Assembly (NCBI GenBank): GCA_023384315.1
Contig: JAHDWY010000319.1
Location: forward strand, 1-5,820
Origin: Candidatus Hydrogenedentota bacterium
GTDB lineage: Bacteria; Hydrogenedentota; Hydrogenedentia; Hydrogenedentales; SLHB01
Length of the DNA stretch: 5,820 nt
Direction: 5' to 3'
In this document: one piece after another, positions 1-5,820 of the stretch
Layout: the number at the start of each line of letters is the position of its first letter
Position numbering within the stretch: the first letter of the stretch is position 1
Made by a program: the position numbers and the translations under genes
Notes under the pieces: model-generated
What the model saw: the letters and a program-made list of their open reading frames with translations, nothing else
Database searches by the model: none
What the model was told of the DNA's origin: nothing

Positions 1-2
1 TG

Positions 3-179
3 TCGGAAGCGCTCGGCGGACTCGCGGACTGCGAATCGGCCGGCGATCCCGCAGTACGATTGAAGTACGCCAAACTGGCGAAGCGCCTGGGTTATCCGTT
101 GCGGCTGGCGAAACATTTGGTGCGCGACGAGGTCTGGTTTTGGACGGCGGACGAGTCAGAGCCGTCACGCAATCAGTAA
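3..179 (+). CDS. C-terminal end of an unrecognised protein (partial, 5' end outside window)
   Basis: This frame is open from the left edge to a TAA stop at 177-179 and gives 58 residues with no internal stop. The tail is basic and probably helical (LKYAKLAKRLGYPLRL), followed by an aromatic patch (EVWFW) and a polar end (DESEPSRNQ). I do not recognise the family. The composition looks more protein-like than the neighbouring frame (open from 2 to a stop at 190-192), which reads as arginine- and glycine-rich shadow sequence. The stop lies 44 bp before the downstream glycosyltransferase start on the same strand, with no evident terminator between them, so the two could be co-transcribed. Since the start is missing, the reality of this gene is only moderately supported. 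Confidence 0.45.
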   Translation, partial: SEALGGLADCESAGDPAVRLKYAKLAKRLGYPLRLAKHLVRDEVWFWTADESEPSRNQ

Positions 180-207
180 TTCGTGTCTGGTGAACGCAAC
201 GCAGTCC

Positions 208-214
208 GAGGAAA
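208..214 (+). promoter_or_regulatory. Ribosome binding site of the GT39-like gene
   Basis: A purine-rich Shine-Dalgarno-like stretch, GAGGAAA, ends 9 nt before the ATG at 224. It supports that start, which also places the first membrane segment about 16 residues in, as is usual for this family. Confidence 0.55.
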
Positions 215-223
215 GTCCCCGGA

Positions 224-1750
224 ATGGTGACATACGCGGGCACATGGCATCCCGGCAAACGGCGAAACTGGATTGTACTCTTGGCGATCCTGGCGCTTGC
301 GGCGTTGCTCCGTCTGTACCGGCTTGAAGACGAGTCACTCTGGTACGACGAAGTCGTGAGCGTGCAAGTCGTCGACGCTCCCTCATTCGCCGAGTTTCTC
401 GACGAGGAACGCAAGCTCGATCCGGCGATCGTTCCTCTCTACTTCTTTCTGGAGTACCACTGGTGGCACCACGTTTGGGCGTCCGAGTACGGTTTGCGAA
501 TACTGTCGGTCCTGCTGGGTTTGACGACCGTCGCGGGCGTGTGGTGGTTGGGCGGAAACGTCTACTCGTCCCGGGCCGGGGCTGTCGCGGCGTTTTGTAC
601 TGCCATGGCGATAAGCCAAGTCTACTATGCCCAGGAAATCCGCATGTACGCCCTGATGATCCCGCTTGCCGCGGCATCGGTACTAACCCTGGAACGCGCG
701 GTGGCGGGTACAAGCCGCTACTGGTGGCTCGCAAATTGGATTGCAAACGGGCTTCTCGTGTGGACCCACATTCTCGGGACGTTGGTCCTGTTTGTACAAG
801 GGCTGACCCTGCTGTGGATATTCCGGCGCCAGTTCCGGGTCGTATCGCTGTGGACGGCGTTCCAGGCGCTGTATCTGATACCGTTGGCTTGGTGGATAAT
901 CGGCGTACCCGACGAAGGTGTCGAAGAGCATCTGGCCTGGATCGATCAACCGGCAGGCTGGATGATCCTCGATACCTTTTGGACCGTTTTGACCGGGACC
1001 GAATTCGACGCTACCGGTGGTTTCTTCCCTCGAAATACCAAGTCCGTACGGTCGCACCTGCTCGGCGGCCTGATCTGGTGCTGCGTCGCATGGCGCGTTT
1101 GGCGTTCGTATCACAACCAGAAAGGGCGCTCCGGGTCGAACGGCGACGCTCCGCACCAAGCGGCCGGGACGCTACTGCTTGTACTTTGGTGTCTCGTCCC
1201 CGTCCTGCTACTCGTCATGCTATCCGCAATAGTGCGCCCCTGCTATGTGGAGCGCTACGTCATCCATTGCGGGCTTCCGATCTTCGTTCTCGCAGGCGGC
1301 GGAGTAGACGCCATATCGTCCCAGCGCATGAGGTGGGCGCTCGTCGTTCTGCTGTGCGCGGGATTCTTCGTGGTCACCGCGCAGCTCCCCCGTCCTCTGC
1401 GACCCGACCTAAAGTCAGCCCACGAGATTATCCAGCAACGGACCCGCGGCGATGAGATGGTCTACCTGGAGAATCGATTCGAATCGGGGCTCGCATTCGC
1501 GTACTACGCAAAGTTGGATGCCTCTCGGATTGTGATGGGCGAGGACTCCGTGGAGCAAGCCATCGCGCGGGTCGAGGCGGGAAAGCCCGCGTGGTTGTTG
1601 CTCGTGGGAGGCGGCAGGTTGGCGCGTCGGTTCGCGGATGCCCATTTGGAAGCTGACATGCGGATCGTGCGCTATCGCTTTCGGGGAAGAAGGCCCGTGC
1701 ATCTGATGCACGCGTACGACGCGGCCCGCGTTCCGTCACGAACCGAGTAA
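224..1750 (+). CDS. Glycosyltransferase family 39 (PMT/ArnT-like) integral membrane protein
   Basis: The 508-residue protein has the architecture of GT-C glycosyltransferases of the GT39/ArnT-like superfamily, which transfer sugars from polyprenyl-phosphate donors at the periplasmic face of the inner membrane. A first transmembrane helix (about 16-32) is followed by RLEDESLWYDE at 33-43; the acidic pair D42-E43 in this first outer loop is the position of the catalytic Asp in GT-C enzymes. The second signature, YYAQEIRMYAL at 134-144, is typical of this group. Further hydrophobic segments lie near 91-111, 117-135, 143-158, 168-200, 205-228, 279-293, 315-336, 346-362 and 370-386. The segment VERYVIHCGLP (342-352) matches the conserved RY...P element late in the membrane domain. 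Residues from about 395 form a soluble tail starting with RPDLKSAHEII, which resembles the common post-membrane element of these proteins. Substrate and acceptor cannot be read from sequence. The last 15 bp overlap the end of the convergent flagellin gene. The family call is firm; calling it a protein mannosyltransferase or lipid A arabinosyltransferase would be over-specific. Confidence 0.88.
   Translation: MVTYAGTWHPGKRRNWIVLLAILALAALLRLYRLEDESLWYDEVVSVQVVDAPSFAEFLDEERKLDPAIVPLYFFLEYHWWHHVWASEYGLRILSVLLGLTTVAGVWWLGGNVYSSRAGAVAAFCTAMAISQVYYAQEIRMYALMIPLAAASVLTLERAVAGTSRYWWLANWIANGLLVWTHILGTLVLFVQGLTLLWIFRRQFRVVSLWTAFQALYLIPLAWWIIGVPDEGVEEHLAWIDQPAGWMILDTFWTVLTGTEFDATGGFFPRNTKSVRSHLLGGLIWCCVAWRVWRSYHNQKGRSGSNGDAPHQAAGTLLLVLWCLVPVLLLVMLSAIVRPCYVERYVIHCGLPIFVLAGGGVDAISSQRMRWALVVLLCAGFFVVTAQLPRPLRPDLKSAHEIIQQRTRGDEMVYLENRFESGLAFAYYAKLDASRIVMGEDSVEQAIARVEAGKPAWLLLVGGGRLARRFADAHLEADMRIVRYRFRGRRPVHLMHAYDAARVPSRTE
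1696..1712. repeat. Perfect short inverted repeat, possible flagellin 3' hairpin
   Basis: CGTGCATC at 1696-1703 and GATGCACG at 1705-1712 are exact reverse complements around one central T, giving a 7-bp stem with a 3-nt loop. It lies inside the 3' end of the GT39-like gene but 24-40 nt past the flagellin stop on the minus strand. On that strand it is followed by a pyrimidine-rich run (GGGCCTTCTTCCCC) rather than a true U tract, so it could be an imperfect terminator or an mRNA 3' end stabiliser for flagellin. Chance within coding sequence is the alternative. Confidence 0.3.
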
Positions 1751-2545
1751 TCTCGCCGCGTTCTGGCCCAACACGTTCGACTGCACGAGAGCGGCGAGTC
1801 CCCCTTGCAATAGAATCGAATTGCGGGACTGTTCGATGGTCTGCCGCGCAATATCCAGGTCGCGGATCCGCGATTCGGCCTCGGCCGTATTCAGCGATTC
1901 CGTTTCCCGGACGTCGATGGCGCGCGTGAAGCGGTTCTCCTGCGCTCCGAGATTGGCCCGGTTCTCCTGGATGCTGCTGAGTGCGTCATCCAGATCCTGA
2001 ATCGCGCTCTGCGCGCCGGCCTGCGTGGACAGGTCGACTCCGTTGATGCCCAAAGACGTCGCCGTCGACTCGTTGATATTGACCTCGATGTCACCTTCGA
2101 CGCCGAGTTCAACATTGGTGGCGCTCCCGTCCAGGAGCGTTTGACCGTTAAACTCGGTGTTGGCCGCGGTCTCATCAATCTGTTCGAGAAGTTGTTGCGC
2201 TTCCTGGTTCAGGGCTGCCCGTTGGTCGTCGGTGAGCGTTCCATTGGACGCCTGCAATGCCAATTCCCTGACGCGCTGCACAGCCTCCTCCTGAGTCCCA
2301 AGTGCGCCGTCAGCGGTCTGGACCACATTCACCCCGGACTGAAGATTGGAAACTTCCTGGTTGAGCTGATTGACCTGCGCGCGAAACCGCTCTACGATAG
2401 CCAGACCCGCCGCGTCGTCGGCGCCGCGATTGATACGCTGCCCTGTGGCAAGCTGTTCCAGCCCCCGCAATAACGCGTTCGATGTCTGCTGCGTCTGCCG
2501 CTGAATGAACAACGCCGGTTCGTTGGAATTGATTCGCAGTCCCAT
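1736..2545 (-). CDS. Flagellin, short form with only D0 and D1 domains
   Basis: This 269-residue protein is a flagellin of the FliC/Hag family, the filament subunit exported through the flagellar type III apparatus. The N-terminal D0/D1 part carries MGLRINSNEPAL at 1-12, LATGQRINRGADDAAGLAI at 32-50, the heptad-like coil from about 52 to 100 (including NLQSGVNVVQTADGAL, 67-82), and NTEFNGQTLLDG at 129-140. The C-terminal part has the long D1 helix (about 174-215) and the D0 signature SRIRDLDIARQ at 225-235, ending LGQNAARLLGS. Only about 35 residues (140-173) separate the two halves, so the surface-exposed D2/D3 domains of enteric flagellins are absent; the length is near the minimum for a polymerising flagellin. 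QRVRELALQASNG (90-102) matches the region of D1 that TLR5 recognises in Salmonella-type flagellins. GGGGAG at 2556-2561 sits 10 nt before the ATG and supports the start. No flagellar assembly or chaperone genes are adjacent. Its TGA stop lies within the convergent GT39-like gene. Confidence 0.96.
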   Translation of the reverse strand: MGLRINSNEPALFIQRQTQQTSNALLRGLEQLATGQRINRGADDAAGLAIVERFRAQVNQLNQEVSNLQSGVNVVQTADGALGTQEEAVQRVRELALQASNGTLTDDQRAALNQEAQQLLEQIDETAANTEFNGQTLLDGSATNVELGVEGDIEVNINESTATSLGINGVDLSTQAGAQSAIQDLDDALSSIQENRANLGAQENRFTRAIDVRETESLNTAEAESRIRDLDIARQTIEQSRNSILLQGGLAALVQSNVLGQNAARLLGS

Positions 2546-2555
2546 AGTGCGAATA

Positions 2556-2561
2556 CTCCCC
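2556..2561 (-). promoter_or_regulatory. Ribosome binding site of flagellin
   Basis: Read on the minus strand this is GGGGAG, 10 nt upstream of the flagellin ATG (2543-2545). It contains the GGAG core of the anti-Shine-Dalgarno complement, and it is the clearest ribosome binding site in the window, as expected for a highly expressed filament protein. Confidence 0.6.
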
Positions 2562-2592
2562 GTTCAGAAAACTTCCTCTTTCGCCATAAGGT

Positions 2593-2622
2593 AGGATACC
2601 ATCAACAGATCGAATCCGGCAA
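2593..2622 (-). promoter_or_regulatory. Alternative sigma-70-like flagellin promoter
   Basis: On the minus strand TTGCCG (2617-2622) and TATCCT (2593-2598) are spaced by 18 nt. Each matches 4 of 6 consensus positions, including the key TTG and the TA...T frame. It overlaps the sigma-28-like candidate, so at most one is likely to be the main promoter. Support is by eye only. Confidence 0.2.
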
Positions 2623-2639
2623 GGGCACTGTGAAATTCA
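2613..2639 (-). promoter_or_regulatory. Possible sigma-28 (FliA-type) flagellin promoter
   Basis: On the minus strand TGAATTTC (2632-2639) and GCCGGATT (2613-2620) are separated by exactly 11 nt. The enteric sigma-28 consensus is TAAAGTTT-N11-GCCGATAA. The upstream element matches 5 of 8 positions and the downstream one the invariant-like GCCG but little else (4 of 8). Spacing and gene identity favour it; the weak second half does not. Transcription would begin around 2606, giving a leader of about 60 nt before the flagellin ATG. Confidence 0.3.
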
Positions 2640-2648
2640 ATAAAACCC

Positions 2649-3473
2649 ATGCAATCGCAATCAAAAGCACATAGCCCCGCAATCCGGTTGGGTACATGCA
2701 GTTGGAGTACCCGCGACTGGATCGGGAAGATCTATGGCGCGGATACAAAAGCTCCTGATTATATCCAGGAGTACGCGCAACGTTTTAACTCCGGGGAGGT
2801 CGACTCGACCTTCTACGGGACACCCCGGCGGTCGACCGTCGAAGGCTGGCGCGACCGGACTCCGCCGGACTTCATCTTCGCTGCAAAGGCACCGCAAGTT
2901 ATCACCCACGAGAAGTTCCTGGACAAGTGCGAACGGGAACTGGCGGAGTTCCTGGATACGATGGAAGTGCTCGGGCCCCGGCTGGGTCCCGTCGTCTTTC
3001 AGTTTCCGTACTACGCGAAGAAGCGGCAGGTCACGCAAGACGACTACCTGCGGAGGTTAGATCCTTTTCTCAAGCAACTTCCCGACAGACACCGGCACTG
3101 GGTAGTCGAAGTGCGTAATAAGACGTGGATCAATCGACGGCTAACCGACCTGTTGGCCGAGCACAAGATCACCCTGGCGCTAATCGATCATCCCTGGATG
3201 CACCGGCCGGGACAACTCGCGCGAATCGATGGCATCGCGACAGGAGACTTCGCCTACATCCGCTGGCTCGGCGATCGGTACGCGATCGAAAAGATCACAA
3301 CGACCTGGGGGGAACACGTGCTCGATCGGCGGGCGGACCTCGAACAATGGGTACCGGTGGTACAGAAGCTGCTCGCCCTGGGAAAACCGGTATTCGGCTA
3401 CGTCAACAGCCATTACTCGGGCTACGCGCCCGGCGACGTGGAAGCGCTGTCTGAGTTACTCGGACTGCGGTGA
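2649..3473 (+). CDS. DUF72 family protein (YecE/YunF-like TIM-barrel)
   Basis: The 274-residue protein matches the DUF72 (UPF0759, E. coli YecE-like) family along its whole length. Conserved blocks in order are GTCSW at 15-19, EVDSTFYGTP at 50-59, KAPQVITHEKFL at 80-91, LGPVVFQFPYY at 112-122, EVRNKTW at 154-160, TGDFAYIRWLGDR at 198-210, TTTWGEHVLDR at 217-227 and YVNSHYSGYAP at 251-261. These are the usual strand ends and loops of the family's TIM-barrel, where acidic, histidine and aromatic residues line a putative active site. Its reaction is not established, and no function is assigned here. There is no signal peptide or membrane segment, so it should be cytoplasmic. The ATG at 2649 leaves a normal short N-terminal extension before the first conserved strand, but no Shine-Dalgarno sequence is visible; the leader is AT-rich (AAATTCAATAAAACCC). 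The gene diverges from flagellin and its 3' end overlaps the convergent membrane protein gene by 18 bp. Confidence 0.94.
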   Translation: MQSQSKAHSPAIRLGTCSWSTRDWIGKIYGADTKAPDYIQEYAQRFNSGEVDSTFYGTPRRSTVEGWRDRTPPDFIFAAKAPQVITHEKFLDKCERELAEFLDTMEVLGPRLGPVVFQFPYYAKKRQVTQDDYLRRLDPFLKQLPDRHRHWVVEVRNKTWINRRLTDLLAEHKITLALIDHPWMHRPGQLARIDGIATGDFAYIRWLGDRYAIEKITTTWGEHVLDRRADLEQWVPVVQKLLALGKPVFGYVNSHYSGYAPGDVEALSELLGLR

Positions 3474-5651
3474 AAGTTGTTCCTCCGTCTGCCACGGCAC
3501 GCCGTCGCCGTAGTCCGTCGCGACGCGTAGGCGCCACAACAAGGCGCAGGCGGGATACTTCCGGCGCGTCTTCATTTCGAGCCCGTACCCTTCCGTCCCG
3601 GTCTGGGATCCCTCCCGTTCTTTCTCGATTCGGTTCTCGAAGTACAACGAGAGTGTATTCAAACCATCCTTCGTCAGATTGCCAGGCACACTCAGCGTCA
3701 ACTCCGATTGACGGCCGGGCTCGAGCGTGGCGGAGCCGATGGGCTCCCCATTGAAGGCAAACCCGACAAACTGATCGTGCTGCATTTCGTTGGGAAGCGA
3801 CATAGATAATCCGACGTGATACGCGTGCCCCTCAATGCCGTAGACGAATAACCGCGACTCAGAATCTTCCGCTGGGAACGCTCCATTCAACAGTGACGCG
3901 AAGCGGATACTCTTCTGCCACCCTTTGCCGAGGTATGGTTTTAGAGACACGCCTTGCACGTCCAACTCGGCGTCGGGCGGTATCCCCATCGCGACGTCGT
4001 ATTGCGAAGGCGAAACGTCATGCTTGAAAGCAAACCACAGGTTCGCGGGATAGGAGAAGGGGTTGCCGAAGGTGTCGTGGAAAATGGCGGCGGAAGACGA
4101 CCAAATCTGTTGAAACGGAACGGGACGAAGAAAGTGCGACCACCCCTGGCGGTATTGAATGACCAGCGTCGCGTTGTAGATGGTCAACATGAGGACGATC
4201 GCGGCGACGGGAATCGCCGGGCGCTTTCGCGAGAAGGCGATGAACCATGCGCCGAAAGCGGCGATGCCGGGCGCCATGAACGGCAATACCCCCACGAAAC
4301 GCCGCATGCCGAAGGATCCCCCGCCGAACCAGCTTGCGATCGCGGCATTCATGTAGACGTATGCCGCGAGCAGAATTGCCATGCAAATGGCAACGCCGCG
4401 TGCCCGCCGCCATAGCGGGATGATTCCAATAAACCCGAAAATCAGCACGGGATGCAACGCGAACAAACCATGGTGGGCGGAAAACAGAATCTGAGAGACC
4501 GCAGGCTGCGCCCACTGCATGGGCGAACCGGGCGGCGGCTCCGTGCCGTAGCGCAACCACCACGTGGCCAACTGCCAGGTGAACACGACAAGCGCCGCGG
4601 CCACGGCAAGTACCGCTCCCCCTGCGATCGACCCTATCGACCGCTTCTCTGTCGCGGCGAGCACGACATCGGCAATGGGCAACACCAGAAGCACGACATG
4701 ACTGGGACGCACCAGCATGGCGAGACCAATTGCCGCGCCGAGAATGGCCCACCCGGACCAACGCCGGTTCTCACGGTTCCGCAACCACAACCAAAGCACG
4801 AGCGCGGCCGCGAAGAATGAGCAGGCATGCGACATCCACGGCTGATCGGTTAGATACCAGATCAACGGCGAGGCAAGCCAGACCAGCAGGGTGGCAAAGA
4901 ATGCCGTCCGCGTCGCGAACCAGGTGCGCAGGGATCGGTACAGCAGCAGCATTCCCACGAATACGACGAAGTTACTGCCGAATGCTGCGGCCATGGCATA
5001 CGGGCTCGAAATGCCGTTGGTAGGCACGTCATACCCCATCCCGGAAAGCAGTACCATGAGCGCGTGGCCCGCGAGGTAGAACGGCAACCAGACGACAGCA
5101 GTCCCGATGGGGGCGACGTTGTACTCGGGCCGCTCGGGATGGGCGTCACTCATGAGTTCCCATACGCCGGGAATGGCCTTCAACTCATTCTCGAAGTTCA
5201 GGTCTTGGTCGAAAACCCAGGAATGGAGATAGGCGTAATACTGCGGCGAATCATGTCCCGAAACCACGCCCCAGTGCGAATACCCGCGCAGACTGGTCAC
5301 GAACACATTGATGCAAACGAGAAACACGAGAAGGAACGCGAATCGCACCCAACGATCGGCGCGAACTTGCGGCGATTCCTCGACATCTTTCAGGAGGGGC
5401 CGGCACAGCGCGGAATTCCGCAGCCAGGTGTATTGCACTGCAATGAATGCCAGCAGGATGCTGTGGATCAACACGGCATTCGCGCCCAGGAATCCGCCAA
5501 GCAAACTGTAATTGAGCGCCGCAGTTGTCACCGCGCCGAACAGCATGGCGAAAAAGAAAGCTTGGGCGCCAACCTGGAGCTTGACGATAAGACCAAGCAA
5601 TGGAATGGCTTCGTCAGACGGGGATGGCGTGTCGGTTTCCGTGTCGTGCAT
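3456..5651 (-). CDS. Large GT-C-like polytopic membrane protein with extracytoplasmic C-terminal domain
   Basis: From the ATG at 5649-5651 this is 731 residues; a TTG at 5685-5687 would add 12 residues (RQQHPPDIIRA region). Neither start has a clear Shine-Dalgarno site; I prefer ATG. The cytoplasmic N-terminus is acidic, then helices occur near 27-47, 54-73 and 102-120. The loop SGHDSPQYYAYL (131-142) and DQDLNFENE (148-156) hold the acidic residues expected at a GT-C active site. Later elements are NVAPIGTAVVWLPFYLAGH (178-196), QPWMSHACSFF (270-280), VRPSH (314-318), SAHHGLFALHPVL (391-403) and WFGGGSFGMRRFVGVLPF (441-458). These recur in uncharacterised bacterial GT39-like membrane proteins that probably use lipid-linked sugars. 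About a dozen helices end near 497. Residues from about 555 to 712 look like a beta-sandwich outside the membrane: GKGWQ near 575, alternating hydrophobic strands, FNGEPIGSATL (633-643), VPGNLTKDGLNTLSLYF (655-671). Enzymatic activity is inferred; substrate unknown. Its 3' end overlaps the DUF72 gene by 18 bp. Confidence 0.85.
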   Translation of the reverse strand: MHDTETDTPSPSDEAIPLLGLIVKLQVGAQAFFFAMLFGAVTTAALNYSLLGGFLGANAVLIHSILLAFIAVQYTWLRNSALCRPLLKDVEESPQVRADRWVRFAFLLVFLVCINVFVTSLRGYSHWGVVSGHDSPQYYAYLHSWVFDQDLNFENELKAIPGVWELMSDAHPERPEYNVAPIGTAVVWLPFYLAGHALMVLLSGMGYDVPTNGISSPYAMAAAFGSNFVVFVGMLLLYRSLRTWFATRTAFFATLLVWLASPLIWYLTDQPWMSHACSFFAAALVLWLWLRNRENRRWSGWAILGAAIGLAMLVRPSHVVLLVLPIADVVLAATEKRSIGSIAGGAVLAVAAALVVFTWQLATWWLRYGTEPPPGSPMQWAQPAVSQILFSAHHGLFALHPVLIFGFIGIIPLWRRARGVAICMAILLAAYVYMNAAIASWFGGGSFGMRRFVGVLPFMAPGIAAFGAWFIAFSRKRPAIPVAAIVLMLTIYNATLVIQYRQGWSHFLRPVPFQQIWSSSAAIFHDTFGNPFSYPANLWFAFKHDVSPSQYDVAMGIPPDAELDVQGVSLKPYLGKGWQKSIRFASLLNGAFPAEDSESRLFVYGIEGHAYHVGLSMSLPNEMQHDQFVGFAFNGEPIGSATLEPGRQSELTLSVPGNLTKDGLNTLSLYFENRIEKEREGSQTGTEGYGLEMKTRRKYPACALLWRLRVATDYGDGVPWQTEEQLSPQSE

Positions 5652-5711
5652 GGCGCGTATGATATCGGGTGGGTGTTGTTGCCTCAAGTAAGCGGCTCAG
5701 CCCGTGTTCAA

Positions 5712-5809
5712 GGGGACAACAGAGACACCAAGGACATGGGGGACAAGAACAATCGGCCCGGTAAACAATCGCCGATTTTTCTGTTGTCGCTGCTGTCCTT
5801 GCTGTCTCT
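5712..5809. repeat. Inverted pair of degenerate 9-bp-period GACA repeats
   Basis: On the plus strand GACA recurs at 5715, 5724, 5733 and 5742, exactly 9 bp apart, as four units of consensus RRRGACAHS (5712-5747). On the minus strand GACA recurs with the same period, in units 5801-5809, 5792-5800 and 5783-5791 (AGAGACAGC, AAGGACAGC, AGCGACAAC). Plus units 2 to 4 pair with these three in order (8/9, 7/9 and 6/9 identical), so the block is an imperfect inverted repeat about 90 bp long. The inner parts carry the perfect AATCGGC/GCCGATT stem. The block lies upstream of the GT-C-like gene and may continue past the window edge. It could be a dispersed palindromic element or a structured RNA region. 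Confidence 0.7.
5751..5780 (+). terminator. Terminator-like hairpin at the centre of the 9-bp repeat element
   Basis: AATCGGC at 5751-5757 pairs perfectly with GCCGATT at 5771-5777 around a 13-nt loop, and on the plus strand the stem ends in a run of five T (5776-5780). No plus-strand gene ends just upstream: the nearest neighbour is the 5' end of the minus-strand membrane protein gene. It may therefore be only the core of the repeat element rather than a working terminator. The loop also contains part of an 8-bp direct repeat, AACAATCG, at 5748-5755 and 5764-5771. Confidence 0.3.
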
Positions 5810-5820
5810 CGATAAACCCG

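Noticed and set aside
208..218. GAGGAAAGTCC matches the conserved 5' core of bacterial RNase P RNA.
   Set aside because: Only this 11-mer matches. The rest of the RNA, including the 3' conserved core, is absent, and the downstream sequence encodes a clear membrane protein. The purines serve better as a ribosome binding site.
165..746. A 193-codon open frame on the minus strand over the start of the GT39-like gene.
   Set aside because: It is dominated by Arg, Pro, Ser and Thr, has no recognisable domain and runs antisense to a well supported gene.
463..1455. A 330-codon open frame on the plus strand inside the GT39-like gene.
   Set aside because: It is arginine- and proline-rich with no family features and lies wholly within a gene with strong motifs; it is a GC-rich shadow frame.
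4018..4761. A 247-codon open frame on the minus strand inside the large membrane protein gene.
   Set aside because: It is rich in Arg, His and Cys and shares the strand in another frame of a well supported gene; no motif is recognisable.
5712..5809. Possible CRISPR array.
   Set aside because: Units are 9 bp, degenerate, contiguous and inverted in the second half; there are no spacers of regular length and no cas genes.
5704..5820. An open frame from GTG at 5704 to the right edge.
   Set aside because: Its product is a low-complexity run of Thr/Arg then Cys caused by the 9-bp repeat units (three codons per period), so openness is a by-product of the repeat.

Overview
The window looks like chromosomal DNA of a GC-rich, flagellated bacterium with a two-membrane or at least glycan-rich envelope, because it carries a flagellin and two large GT-C-type membrane proteins. 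No single gene fixes the lineage. Protein flavour and the GGACA-type repeat at the right edge would fit an uncultured deltaproteobacterial or Planctomycetes/Hydrogenedentes-like genome, but that is a guess. There are no RNA genes, insertion sequences, CRISPR arrays or phage genes.

Layout from left to right: the tail of an unrecognised gene on the plus strand (3-179); a glycosyltransferase-39-like membrane protein on the plus strand (224-1750); a short flagellin on the minus strand (1736-2545); a divergent intergenic region of 103 bp with possible flagellin promoters; a DUF72/YecE-family TIM-barrel protein on the plus strand (2649-3473); a large polytopic GT-C-like membrane protein with an extracytoplasmic C-terminal domain on the minus strand (3456-5651, possibly starting at 5687); and a noncoding right edge with a degenerate 9-bp-period repeat arranged as an inverted pair (5712-5809).

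The genes alternate in direction (+, -, +, -), and both convergent pairs overlap at their stop codons, by 15 bp and 18 bp. There is therefore no multi-gene operon beyond a possible link between the first fragment and the glycosyltransferase. The two membrane proteins probably act on lipid-linked sugars at the outer face of the inner membrane. The flagellin is a filament subunit exported by the flagellar secretion system. No direct functional link between them can be shown from sequence. I do not see a convincing new multi-gene system; the least explained structure is the 9-bp-period inverted repeat at the right edge.
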